A stretch of DNA of 64,000 bases from Mucilaginibacter rubeus (GTDB lineage: Bacteria; Bacteroidota; Bacteroidia; Sphingobacteriales; Sphingobacteriaceae): NCBI RefSeq assembly GCF_014643835.1, contig NZ_BMKD01000001.1:1302001-1366000 (forward strand), read 5' to 3'. Position numbers and translations under genes: made by a program. Every line of letters starts with the position of its first letter. The first letter of the stretch is position 1. Positions 54,034 through 62,877 of the stretch are shown one piece after another. The notes beneath the pieces are model-generated. The model did not search any database and was not told the DNA's origin. It was given only the letters and a program-made list of their open reading frames with translations.

Positions 54034-54413
54034 TTTGTAACAATTGGGGTAAAAAGGCACCAACGCAGATTTTACCGCGCCCATGGTACAGGCCGGCAAA
54101 ACCAACAATCATAAAAAATGCAGTGGCGGATTCAATTTTAAGCGATTTGCGCTATAGCAATACCTTCCCGTCTCTTAACCGGCGTTAGCTTGACCTCTAA
54201 CATTACGAGAGTTCCTAAAACATGCCGTTATCCTATTGCATAGTATTGCTATCAAATCCCTCCGCACCGAACACTCCCACTACTCGCATTTACAGTTGAT
54301 TGACAATCGACCTTCCGGAATTGGACATAACCGATAACTTTTTCCGAAACAGGCTTAAAAAGTAACGCCCCCGGTTATCCCGGAGGCGTTACTTTTGATA
54401 AGATTATAGTTGA
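54034..54413. other. Spacer between the activator and esterase genes
   Basis: It holds the promoter region of the three-GAF activator and the esterase terminator (54358-54396). I looked for the ATTTCG/CGAAAT dyad and a -24/-12 element on the minus strand and found neither. Confidence 0.4.
54358..54396 (-). terminator. Terminator of the secreted esterase gene
   Basis: A 12-bp stem AAAAGTAACGCC/GGCGTTACTTTT, extended by an inner CCGG pairing. On the minus strand it ends in TTTT and lies 18 bp after the stop at 54414. Confidence 0.8.
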
Positions 54414-55448
54414 CTATTTAAGTGCCTTTTTAATCTCGGATGCTACCTGTAACATCGCGGCCCGTGTGCCGGGAACATTGGCAATTGGGTTAAGCAAACC
54501 AAAATCGTGGATCATACCATTGTAACGTACCGACGTTACTGTCACACCCGCTTCATCAAGTTTGCGGGCGTAAGCTTCGCCCTCGTCACGCAGCACATCG
54601 TTTTCGGCTACTAAAATGAATGCCGGCGGCAGGCCTTTTAACTGTGCGGTGGTTGCCTGTAACGGTGACGCGTAGATCTGTTTGCGTTCATTAGGATCGG
54701 TAGTGTAATTATCCCAAAACCATTGCATCATTTTTTTGGTAAGGAAACGCTGGGTAGCGAACTGATTGTACGATCCGGTTTCGAAATTGGCATCTGTAAC
54801 CGGCCACATCATCACTTGCAACTTAATTTGAGGGCCTTTTTTATCTTTTGCCATGAGGGCTACTGCTGCGGTCATGTTGCCGCCAACACTATTGCCTACT
54901 ACTGCCAATCGTTTACCGTCTACTCCTATTTGCAATCCGTTTGCCGCAACCCATTGAAGAGCGGTGTATTCCTGGTTGATAGCAGTAGGATAATGAGCTT
55001 CGGGTGATGGCGTATAGTTTACAAATACCGCCGCCGCACCTGAGTTAACCACCAGGTCGCGTACCAAACGTTTATGGGTAGGAAAATCGCCCAACACCCA
55101 GCCGCCTCCGTGTATGAATAGAAATACCGGCAATATCCCTTTGGCCTTAGCTGGTTTAACCACGTTTAAAACAAGAATACCGCCTTCGGCCGTAATTGTT
55201 TTCTGCGTTACCTTGATGTCTGAATAATCGAACTTTACAGATTCCTGGGCACCTGTAAGTACGGCCCTTGCTTCTACTGGACTAAGCTCTTCAATTGGCT
55301 TACCTTTGCCGGCGTTCAAAACTTTTAAAAACGCTTTGATATTACTTTCAATATGCCGGTCCTGTGCCGGATCAATAGTTTGCGCGTCAACTTTACCGCA
55401 AACAGCTACCGCAAAAAGGGCGGTTAAAATTGTAATTTTTGTCTTCAT
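54414..55448 (-). CDS. Secreted alpha/beta hydrolase (HSL-type esterase)
   Basis: 344 residues. The signal peptide (ITILTALFAVAVCGKVDAQ) directs export. The hydrolase domain belongs to the HSL/BAH family: the oxyanion motif FLFIHGGGWVLGDFPTH, the nucleophile elbow GNSVGG (Ser), Asp in ILVAENDVLRDEGEAYARKL and His in YNGMIHDFGLLNPIA. It would cleave short acyl esters in the periplasm. It is monocistronic with its own terminator and is followed upstream by a second exported hydrolase gene. Confidence 0.92.
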   Translation of the reverse strand: MKTKITILTALFAVAVCGKVDAQTIDPAQDRHIESNIKAFLKVLNAGKGKPIEELSPVEARAVLTGAQESVKFDYSDIKVTQKTITAEGGILVLNVVKPAKAKGILPVFLFIHGGGWVLGDFPTHKRLVRDLVVNSGAAAVFVNYTPSPEAHYPTAINQEYTALQWVAANGLQIGVDGKRLAVVGNSVGGNMTAAVALMAKDKKGPQIKLQVMMWPVTDANFETGSYNQFATQRFLTKKMMQWFWDNYTTDPNERKQIYASPLQATTAQLKGLPPAFILVAENDVLRDEGEAYARKLDEAGVTVTSVRYNGMIHDFGLLNPIANVPGTRAAMLQVASEIKKALK

Positions 55449-55568
55449 TTTTTTGAGTTAGTGTATGAGTTTAACACCACAAAATTACCTTGACTCCTTA
55501 TGACACTCAATGCACATACGGCTAAAAGCAATGGACTTTTTTCCCTATGGAAGGCGAATCAACTCAAC

Positions 55569-55599
55569 AAAAAAGCCCCGTCGCTTTGCGCTCCGGGGC
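55569..55599 (-). terminator. Terminator of the second hydrolase gene
   Basis: Stem GCCCCG/CGGGGC around a GC-rich loop, followed on the minus strand by six T. It lies about 30 bp after the stop at 55628. Confidence 0.85.
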
Positions 55600-55627
55600 A
55601 ATAACAAATGTCTACTAATTAAAACAA

Positions 55628-56419
55628 CTATTTTTTCTCCGAGGCGGCGATGATCACCTTGCCTACAGCATCCGGGTGCGACATAAAAATCACATGGCTT
55701 CCTTTGATCTCGGTGACGTGTGTATTTGAACGTTTGTACATTTTACGTTCAATTTCAGGGTTGATGCTTTTATCTTCGGTTGCTACGATGCCATAAGTTG
55801 GCTTAGTTTTCCAGGCAGCATCCGCCACGGCGGTCTCAAAGCTTCCGCCAAAAATAGGTTCCTGCGAGGCAAACATAAAATCGGTTTCGGCCTGGCTTAA
55901 ATCGCCTGCAAAACCGCCATGAAATTTGGCTTTATCATAGTAAACAAAACCTTTTTCATCCGGAGGTAAAATACCGTATTCAGGCAAAGTTGGCGCGGTT
56001 GCAGCCCATTGTAAAGTATTTTCACCTTTATCAGGCTGATATGCTGCAACGTAAACAAGACTGGCAACTTTTGGATGCATACCTGCTTCGGTAATCACCA
56101 CTCCACCCCATGAGTGGCCCACTAAAATAACCGGACCATCCTGCTTATCGAGAATGCGGGTGGTAGCATCCACATCATCTTTGAGCGAAGTAAGTGGAAT
56201 TTGCGCCGCCGTAACATGGTAACCTTTTTTAGTAAGAATCTCGAAAACACCTTTCCAACCCGAGCCGTCGGCAAAAGCGCCGTGTACAAGTACTACGTTT
56301 TTGATCTTGTCCTGCGCATTTGATAAAACTGGCGACAGTAGTAAAAAGCTTAACATAAATGCCGTAATAAACCTCCGGCCCATACTTAATTTTGATTTGT
56401 TTGATTGTTCCATTTTCAT
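55628..56419 (-). CDS. Secreted alpha/beta-fold hydrolase
   Basis: 263 residues. An N-terminal export signal follows a basic start (RRFITAFMLSFLLLSPVLSN, A-Q cleavage). The hydrolase core has NVVLVHGAFADGSGWKGVFE, the nucleophile elbow GHSWGG (Ser), Asp/Glu in GIVATEDKSINPEIERKMYK and His in EIKGSHVIFMSHPDAV. This matches the EstC/methylesterase-like branch of alpha/beta hydrolases, often annotated as salicylate or hydroxynitrile-type esterases. The substrate is unknown. The start is ATG 56419 or 56413. The gene has its own terminator. Confidence 0.9.
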   Translation of the reverse strand: MKMEQSNKSKLSMGRRFITAFMLSFLLLSPVLSNAQDKIKNVVLVHGAFADGSGWKGVFEILTKKGYHVTAAQIPLTSLKDDVDATTRILDKQDGPVILVGHSWGGVVITEAGMHPKVASLVYVAAYQPDKGENTLQWAATAPTLPEYGILPPDEKGFVYYDKAKFHGGFAGDLSQAETDFMFASQEPIFGGSFETAVADAAWKTKPTYGIVATEDKSINPEIERKMYKRSNTHVTEIKGSHVIFMSHPDAVGKVIIAASEKK

Positions 56420-56561
56420 AGTTAATTTTTTTTAACAAAGGTATTTTGGCTTCAAAAGCTCATCAATGGACAAAGAGGCGCTACTAATGGACATTTTTCC
56501 CTTTCGATTCTACCACTCCGAAAAAATTGATTTGATCAGATGATTTCAGAAAACAACGGGC

Positions 56562-56590
56562 AAAAAAATAGCGGGATGTTCTCCCGCTAT
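56562..56590 (-). terminator. Terminator of the Dps gene
   Basis: Stem ATAGCGGGA/TCCCGCTAT with a five-base loop, then seven T on the minus strand, 22 bp after the stop at 56613. Confidence 0.88.
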
Positions 56591-56612
56591 AAAACAATAA
56601 ATCGTTGTAAAT

Positions 56613-57143
56613 CTACTTTGTTAGATGAGCCCTTAGCATCCAGGCCATTTCTTCGTGTGTTTCTAAAAGCGCGGTAAGGTAATCGCTCGAGCCCATGTCC
56701 TGGTATTTTTCGGCAAAGGGGGTAATGTTACCGCGCAGAAACATGATGATGCTTTCATGATCGGCTAACAGCTCCTTAACATATCCCTGACTGTTGTTGC
56801 TATTTTCGAGCTTTTCGGTTAAATGAGTAAGCTGTAAAAACTGGGTTAATGTGGCCGGGGCATAGTGACCAATTTTACGCATCCGCTCCGCAACACCATC
56901 AACCACCTCTTCAAGCTGCTGATATTGCGATTCAAAAAATACGTGAACCGTGTGAAAGTCGGCACCCTCAATGTTCCAGTGTGCGTTTCTGGTTTTGGTA
57001 TACAGGATAAATTCGTCGGCCAATAGTTTTGCCAGTTCGTCAGACACAGCCTTTCTGCCTGCATCATTAATTCCAATGTTTGTTTTTATGTTGATATAAT
57101 TGTTATTTTTTGTTGGTTGGTTTATAGTTATCCCGCCAGGCAA
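56613..57143 (-). CDS. dps: Dps family ferritin-like DNA-protection protein
   Basis: 176 residues. The ferroxidase ligands of the Dps fold are visible: His in TKTRNAHWNIEG, His in FHTVHVFFESQY and the Glu/Asp set in QQLEEVVDGVAERMRKIG. Further helices are LLADHESIIMFLRGNI and LLETHEEMAWMLRAHL. It stores iron and protects DNA from peroxide. No ATG is in frame before the domain; TTG 57143 is the most likely start, though an ATA/ATT start nearer IGINDAGR cannot be excluded. It is 25 bp downstream of the ferritin-like/CDGSH gene, forming an iron/oxidative-stress operon. Confidence 0.92.
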   Translation of the reverse strand: MPGGITINQPTKNNNYINIKTNIGINDAGRKAVSDELAKLLADEFILYTKTRNAHWNIEGADFHTVHVFFESQYQQLEEVVDGVAERMRKIGHYAPATLTQFLQLTHLTEKLENSNNSQGYVKELLADHESIIMFLRGNITPFAEKYQDMGSSDYLTALLETHEEMAWMLRAHLTK

Positions 57144-57168
57144 TGGCTTTATTTATTGCTATTGATCT

Positions 57169-59211
57169 TTAGTTTTTATCATCAGTAAAATTGTTATACC
57201 AGTGCGTGCCATCACAAAACGGTTTATTTTTTGAGCCTCCGCAGCGGCACAGGGTATAATGTTCTTTCGATGCTCCTTCCAAAAAATCGGCATCCAGTTT
57301 TATGCTTCCTTTTACACGGTACGGTCCATTTTTTGAAACTGTAATAGTAGGTTCGTTAATTACCGGTAAGTTCAGCTTAGGGTTGGCAAAACTGAAACTT
57401 AATGCTCCCGATGGGCACCTTTTAGTTTGCTGACTTATCCTTTCACCGCTGGCTGCCGTTTGATCAACAAAAGGTTCTTTTCCCAGCCTGAATACTTCGG
57501 GCAATTCATCAGTACAAAAACCCGAGTGCTGGCAGATACCACGGTTATCGCATACGGTAAAATCGGTTACGGGATATTTATCCAACCGATCAGGCGTTCG
57601 GCCGGATAATTTACTGCTATCAAAACCTATGCGGGCATGGGTGCCATCGCAAAACGGTTTATTTGCCGAACCGCCGCAACGGCATAATGCCATTTGAGGC
57701 TCTGCAAGTAGCCTCTCGCCTTTTGAATTAAGCAGATTACTTACACCTTTTACCAGGTACGGCCCGTTGGTGGATGGATTAATCTCAGGCTCAAGTTTTG
57801 CAGGATCAACGAACTCAACCTTCGGGATAATTTTTTGCGCCTGCGCGGTTTTTTTTATAAAAAGCTCAGAGAGTGCCTGTAGGGCCGCAGATGCTTCTTT
57901 CACCTCTGGTGGGGATGTTTTTTGCTCGGCTAAGGCGGTGGCTTCTTTGGCAAGGTTAAAAAGCCGCTCACAGAAAAACACCCATGCTGATTCTTTATGC
58001 GGCAGCAACGTAATATCCCTATTGTAACCAAACCCAGGGCCGGCCATTAACGCGGCATTTGCCGGATCACCGAGAGGCATTTTGGCAAGCGCCTCGCCCA
58101 TTGGGCGAATTACGGTAGTCATTATCCGCAGTGTAGCACGGGATAGCATTTCCAGCTCTTCCTCAGTTTCATCGCTGTGGGCAAAAAAGCGGAGTAACAT
58201 TTGCAACATGGTATCATAACTCATGTTAAAGATATCGGCCGCGCAATGCGTATCCTCATCAAGGATTAACGTGCCTCCGGTAGCATCGTCATAAAACCGG
58301 GTCATGGGGTTTGAGGCCATTTTCCTCACGGGATCGAATACTGTATTCGTATTCGCTCCTTTTTCCATTTCGCTGATGTATTGCTTCCTGATGGTATCAA
58401 AGATCTCAAAATGGCAATCAGGGTGCTGTTGTGTTGGTGCTTCTCCCTGCTCCACAATCATTTCAATAGCCTGCAAGGCAGATTCCCTGTTTACTACGGA
58501 GATCAACTTTCCGCTCAAGTCGACATAACGGGCATTGGCCTGCGCCTCCCTCGGGCCGATAAACAATACATCTTCAGGGATACCTTTAAAGCCCGATGCT
58601 ACCTTGTGATAAAACTCTCCAACAGTTGTAAAATCAATTTCATAAGGTTCCTGGAATTTAAAGGCTTCGGAGCCGAAGCGGGCTATCAATTCAGGTTCGG
58701 CTTTAAAATGCCGGGGCTTTAATTCGGCATATTCCAATTCCTGTTCTCTTACAACTTTATTACGCAGTTCATCATATTGAGCATGTATAACGGGTTCAAG
58801 TACGCCTTCTTCCGGTAGTTCAAATATCACCAGCCGCTCAATTGTAGCAAGCGAAAATGGCTCAAGAGTTAACTTAATGCCGAATGGAAAAGCGGATACA
58901 GGTAAAGGAAAATTGGCCCTTTTAAAATTAGGTGCACCACCTATTGCAGTTAGCATGTTGTTAACCTGGGCAAGGTGCAGCATTTCTTCTACCGCTACCA
59001 TGGCTAATTTTCGCTTCCAGGTTTTTACCATGGTAAGTTGCTCTTCAGTCATTCCCCCTTCATCAAGGTTCGATTTTAGCGAATATGCTGCATAGAGATA
59101 TACACAGGCCAGGCCATGTTCCAGTTCGGATGCCCGCGAGAGCAAATAAATAAGTTCCTCTCTGCTTTCTACGTCTTTAACTGCCGATTCACGGTGAGTT
59201 GGATTATTCAT
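57169..59211 (-). CDS. Ferritin-like + double CDGSH iron-sulfur protein
   Basis: 680 residues. The N-terminal ~1-250 is a VioB-type ferritin-like domain (SRASELEHGLACVYLYAAYS with Glu/His, then AVEEMLHLAQVNNMLTAIGG). A helical middle part follows. Near ~520-550 comes a CDGSH site (LCRCGGSANKPFCDGTHARI), then a divergent ferredoxin-like Cys set (FTVCDNRGICQHSGFCTDEL; TKRCPSGALSF), and a last CDGSH site (LCRCGGSKNKPFCDGTHWYN). CDGSH binds a labile [2Fe-2S] cluster through Cys3-His1. The domain mix suggests an iron/redox protein that works with the Dps encoded next. Confidence 0.92.
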   Translation of the reverse strand: MNNPTHRESAVKDVESREELIYLLSRASELEHGLACVYLYAAYSLKSNLDEGGMTEEQLTMVKTWKRKLAMVAVEEMLHLAQVNNMLTAIGGAPNFKRANFPLPVSAFPFGIKLTLEPFSLATIERLVIFELPEEGVLEPVIHAQYDELRNKVVREQELEYAELKPRHFKAEPELIARFGSEAFKFQEPYEIDFTTVGEFYHKVASGFKGIPEDVLFIGPREAQANARYVDLSGKLISVVNRESALQAIEMIVEQGEAPTQQHPDCHFEIFDTIRKQYISEMEKGANTNTVFDPVRKMASNPMTRFYDDATGGTLILDEDTHCAADIFNMSYDTMLQMLLRFFAHSDETEEELEMLSRATLRIMTTVIRPMGEALAKMPLGDPANAALMAGPGFGYNRDITLLPHKESAWVFFCERLFNLAKEATALAEQKTSPPEVKEASAALQALSELFIKKTAQAQKIIPKVEFVDPAKLEPEINPSTNGPYLVKGVSNLLNSKGERLLAEPQMALCRCGGSANKPFCDGTHARIGFDSSKLSGRTPDRLDKYPVTDFTVCDNRGICQHSGFCTDELPEVFRLGKEPFVDQTAASGERISQQTKRCPSGALSFSFANPKLNLPVINEPTITVSKNGPYRVKGSIKLDADFLEGASKEHYTLCRCGGSKNKPFCDGTHWYNNFTDDKN

Positions 59212-59331
59212 ATTTTAGATGTTTTAATGAGCAAAATTATTGAGGGCTGACCTGCCTGAAGGGGACCAGATGGGACCCCTCCAGGTAATCCAGGCTTTGG
59301 CAACGATGGGGGCTTCATTCATCGTCATAAT

Positions 59332-60807
59332 TCAAGAACAGGAAGTTAATTTCACCAGGATATCCACGGCTTTTGAAATCTCCTCTTCAGAGAGTGATGC
59401 AAACCCAAACCGGATCCCGTTATCATTCGGGTTGCCGGCAAGCCTGAACGGCATGCCAATCATACAAAGCCCGGCATGGGCGGCATCATTAATTATTTTA
59501 TTTACAGGATATTGCCGCTTAAACCTAAGCCATATAGCCATGCCGCCAAGCGGCCGGGTAAACTCAACTGCGTGCGATAGTTTTTTGGTAAGCAGATCAC
59601 AAATAAAGTCACAGCGCCGGGCGTATAATTTGTTCGACCGGTTAATATGCCGCACTAGATCCCCATTAATGATCATCTGCGCCAGCATAAATTCAATAAA
59701 GGTATCCCCTCTTAAATCAATCAAACGCTTCAGATCCGTCGCTTTTTTTACGATATCGGGCGCGGCTATCATATAGCCCACCCTTATTGAAGGCGCAAGC
59801 AGTTTTGTAAACGATCCAATATAGATTATTTTACCGCCATGAGGGCTGCTGGCCAATGGAAGGATAGGATTATTGGTATAATGAAAATCGTAACCATAAT
59901 CATCCTCAATTACATAAAACCTGTACCGTTCAATCAGTTGAAGCAATTGCTGCCTCCTCTCGGCCGACATGGTTATGGTTGTAGGATGATGCAGATGAGG
60001 AACAATGTAAAGCATTTTTACCGGCGACTTTTTCAGGATCTGTTCCAGTTGATCCAAAGCCGGCCCTTCTGCATCTATTCCTATTTTTGAAATGTGAGCG
60101 CCGGTGTTTTCAATGATCTCGTCGGCATAGCGGTAATTGGGTTCCGTGACCACTACATGATCACCTTTGGCTAATAATACCGTAGCCGCTATATAAATGG
60201 CCATCTGCGCTCCGCGGGTAATCACCAGATCATCCTTCCTGATATTTAAGCCCCTGGTTTCGTTTAAAAACAAAGCAGTTGCCTCTTTAAGCAACGGCAG
60301 GCCACCCTGATCCCTCAAACACATTAATTGCTTAATTCTGGCACTGGTGGCCTTATCCCGGTATACTTTACTGATCTCGTTAAAAGGCGCAAGTTCCGGA
60401 TCTGGATAGCCATCATTAACTACAATATCCCAACTTTTGGTTGTCCGGTGCTCTGGCTGTGATCCCCCTTGTAAGGCCAGGTTTCTTGCAGTCATGTTAT
60501 CGCAGGAAGAAAAAGAATTTGGTGGCTGAAACGACCGTGGTTTGATTATTGGAAGCTCGGGCGTTACCCTGTAGCCCTTCCTATCTACTGACTCTATCCA
60601 ATCTTCCGTCATCAGCTCTTCGTAGGCATTTATAATCGTTTTACGGTTAACGGTGATAAATTCGGCCATTTGCCGGGTGCCCGGGAAGAATGTACCAGGC
60701 GGAATTAAGCCTTCCCTTATCAGGCTTATCAGGCGATTGGTAATTTGCCTGTAAACAGGGAGCTGGTTTTGCTTATCGATAACAATCAGGTTGTGGTAAG
60801 GAAGCAT
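59332..60807 (-). CDS. MocR/PdxR-type GntR regulator with aminotransferase domain
   Basis: 491 residues. The N-terminal winged helix is GntR type (LPVYRQITNRLISLIREGLI; SRQM-like PGTRQMAEFITVNRKTIINA; DRKGYRV). The remainder is a class I aminotransferase fold with the PLP lysine in IYIGSFTKLLAPSIRVGYMI and DDYGYDFHY before it. In this family PLP binding controls transcription, often of pyridoxine or amino-acid genes. It has no obvious PLP target next to it. It is 120 bp upstream of the ferritin-like gene on the same strand and may regulate that operon. Confidence 0.93.
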   Translation of the reverse strand: MLPYHNLIVIDKQNQLPVYRQITNRLISLIREGLIPPGTFFPGTRQMAEFITVNRKTIINAYEELMTEDWIESVDRKGYRVTPELPIIKPRSFQPPNSFSSCDNMTARNLALQGGSQPEHRTTKSWDIVVNDGYPDPELAPFNEISKVYRDKATSARIKQLMCLRDQGGLPLLKEATALFLNETRGLNIRKDDLVITRGAQMAIYIAATVLLAKGDHVVVTEPNYRYADEIIENTGAHISKIGIDAEGPALDQLEQILKKSPVKMLYIVPHLHHPTTITMSAERRQQLLQLIERYRFYVIEDDYGYDFHYTNNPILPLASSPHGGKIIYIGSFTKLLAPSIRVGYMIAAPDIVKKATDLKRLIDLRGDTFIEFMLAQMIINGDLVRHINRSNKLYARRCDFICDLLTKKLSHAVEFTRPLGGMAIWLRFKRQYPVNKIINDAAHAGLCMIGMPFRLAGNPNDNGIRFGFASLSEEEISKAVDILVKLTSCS

Positions 60808-61016
60808 CTTATTTTGTAATTAAATTTGTTTGCTGCCCTACTGAAAAACCCGATTCAAAAGCTTGCCAAGGCAGGGCATTGCACTTTCACAACCCACATA
60901 CCAGATATCAATTATTTAAAAATCAACAACTTATCAAAATAAACAACATCAAACCACTCCATATTTGGTGCCAAGGCACTCTCTTACACTATATAAAGCG
61001 GATATTTTGTCAAAAC

Positions 61017-61048
61017 AAAAACGCCCGTCACTTTGATGATGACGAGCG
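61017..61048 (-). terminator. Terminator of the NAD(P)-binding protein gene
   Basis: A 9-bp stem CGCTCGTCA/TGACGGGCG (one G-T pair), then TTTTTG on the minus strand, about 28 bp after the stop at 61076. Confidence 0.82.
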
Positions 61049-61075
61049 CTCAAACCATAAAACAAAAAAGATAAA

Positions 61076-61831
61076 CTATGCCTTTTTAGGCTGGTTCATG
61101 TACCAATTTTCGAAGTTGATATTAAAGATCTTAGCATCTTTACCCGGCACCAGCATACCGTCATTTAATTCTACACCATAATAACTTGCATGTACATCAG
61201 CAACAACTTTACGAGGATCTCCATTTTTAGTTAAATACATCTGAACAAGATCTGATAGGTTGAACTTATCCGGCCCGGCTATTTCAACAATTTTATTCAA
61301 TGGCTCCATCAATGCTACTTTAGCAACCGCAGTGGCTACATCGGCAGACGCAATTGGTTGAATATGTGCCGGCGACAGGCGGACAGTATCTCCTTCAGTT
61401 GCAGCATTGGCAATCCCGCTTAAAAATTCAAAAAACTGAGTTGAGTGGATAATTGAATATGGAACACCTGATGCTTTGATCAAATCCTCCTGTGCCTGTT
61501 TAGCACGGAAATATCCGCTATCCTGCAAACGATCTGTCCCAACAACTGATAACGCCAGGTGATGCTTAACGCCCGCAGCAATTTCGGCTGTAAGCAGGTT
61601 TTTGCCCGATGTTTTGAAAAACTCCATAACCGCGGCATCTTCAAACGAGGGCGAATTTGCTACATCAATTACAACATCTGTTCCGTTCAAAACCTCGGCA
61701 ACACCTTCGTCGGTTACGGTATTTACGCCGGTTGCCGGTGAAGCCGCTATAACTTCATGACCTTGCTCTGTAAGTTTATTTACAACCTGCGAACCTATCA
61801 GTCCGCTGCCGCCTATTACTACTATTTTCAT
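61076..61831 (-). CDS. NAD(P)-binding SDR-like/NmrA-type protein
   Basis: 251 residues of the atypical SDR fold: MKIVVIGGSGLIGSQVVNKL with the GGSGLIG loop, TDVVIDVANSPSFEDAAVME and SVVGTDRLQDSGYFRAKQAQ with the Tyr-x-x-x-Lys pair (YFRAK), then VPYSIIHSTQFFEFLSGI. Proteins of this type are NAD(P)H sensors or epimerase/reductase relatives. No partner gene is coupled to it. Own terminator. Confidence 0.88.
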   Translation of the reverse strand: MKIVVIGGSGLIGSQVVNKLTEQGHEVIAASPATGVNTVTDEGVAEVLNGTDVVIDVANSPSFEDAAVMEFFKTSGKNLLTAEIAAGVKHHLALSVVGTDRLQDSGYFRAKQAQEDLIKASGVPYSIIHSTQFFEFLSGIANAATEGDTVRLSPAHIQPIASADVATAVAKVALMEPLNKIVEIAGPDKFNLSDLVQMYLTKNGDPRKVVADVHASYYGVELNDGMLVPGKDAKIFNINFENWYMNQPKKA

Positions 61832-61882
61832 AATTTGTATTTTTAATGGCCGGTAAAGGCCGTTTTATAATTCTGTTATTTA

Positions 61883-62233
61883 TTAATTGTGCAGAAAATG
61901 ATCCTGGTAAATATCTTCATCAAAGCCAAACAAAAGAAAATCTCCGTCTTCAATAACCGGGCGTTTGATAATACACGGCTCTTCGACCAGTAATGCGAGC
62001 GCGTTTTCAGCCGTTTTTATTGAAGCTCTAACTTCAACCGGCAATTTTTTCCAAGTGAGGCTTTTGGTATTGACAAATGTGGAATAACCAGCTTTTGCAT
62101 CCCAGACTTTGAGTTTATCCGACGAAATGCCTTGTGTTTTAAAATTCTGAAATTCAAAACCTACATTGTGTGCTTTTAGCCAGGCTAAAGCCTGGCGCGT
62201 GCGTATGCAGGTGGTTAAACCGTAAACTTTCAT
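61883..62233 (-). CDS. ArsC/Spx-family protein (YffB-like)
   Basis: 116 residues with the thioredoxin-like ArsC/Spx fold. The N-terminal motif is YGLTTCIRTRQALAWLKAHN, with one catalytic Cys in TCxxxR rather than the CxxC of Spx, matching the YffB-type branch. It continues WKKLPVEVRASIKTAENALA and the cis-Pro-like KRPVIEDGDFLLFGF. It is likely a glutathione- or thiol-dependent reductase or a small regulator. Its spacing to neighbours is short but not overlapping. Confidence 0.87.
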   Translation of the reverse strand: MKVYGLTTCIRTRQALAWLKAHNVGFEFQNFKTQGISSDKLKVWDAKAGYSTFVNTKSLTWKKLPVEVRASIKTAENALALLVEEPCIIKRPVIEDGDFLLFGFDEDIYQDHFLHN

Positions 62234-62268
62234 AAAGTTTGCTTGTTATTGATGAGGTTATTGCTTAA

Positions 62269-62697
62269 TTATTTTGCAGCGGTTATGAACGGCAATTCTT
62301 TTGGGCCGATGAAATAAACCAATAGCTTGGCCTCTTCGGTTTTGCTCATATTTTTGCTTTCGGCATGTAAACCGTTAGGGTCTTCCCAAAATGCTTCGCC
62401 CTGTTTGTAAATATGGGTTTTGCCATTAAAAGTTGAAGATATATTTCCTTGTAATACATAGGCGATAGTAGGGATCGGGTGTCTGTGAGCTCCGGATACT
62501 TCGCCGGGTGCAAACTTCACAATCACCATTTTAACCTCCTGGCTTTTGATTTGAGGTGTAGTAATGATCCTTTTAAAAATAACTTCAGGTTCGTACTGTG
62601 TAACATTTACGTTTGCACATTTGGGGTCCTTTTTTGCCTGGGCATTAACGCCTAAAGCTGCACAGAACGCCAATAAGGTTAAACTTATTTTTTTCAT
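62269..62697 (-). CDS. Secreted cupin-domain protein
   Basis: 142 residues from ATG 62697, which begins an export signal (MKKISLTLLAFCAALGVNAQ). The cupin domain has KFAPGEVSGAHRHPIPTIAY (the metal-binding His pair and Tyr) and EGEAFWED-type GEAFWEDPNGLHAESKN with the second His. It would be a periplasmic metal-binding cupin. The substrate is unknown. It lies 35 bp upstream of the ArsC/Spx-like gene on the same strand, so the two may be co-transcribed. Confidence 0.87.
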   Translation of the reverse strand: MKKISLTLLAFCAALGVNAQAKKDPKCANVNVTQYEPEVIFKRIITTPQIKSQEVKMVIVKFAPGEVSGAHRHPIPTIAYVLQGNISSTFNGKTHIYKQGEAFWEDPNGLHAESKNMSKTEEAKLLVYFIGPKELPFITAAK

Positions 62698-62877
62698 AAT
62701 AGAATAATTATACCCAAACCCGTTATTGAGTTTGTAAGGCAAAATTATACCGTATATAAAGGCTTAAACTGGTCCAGAGATCAGCCTTGAGAGGGACCAG
62801 GCAGCATTGCCCGGAAGTGGAGATAAGGAAATTAACTAAATATGTAAAAGAAACGGTAATTGAAACGAAACGCCATT

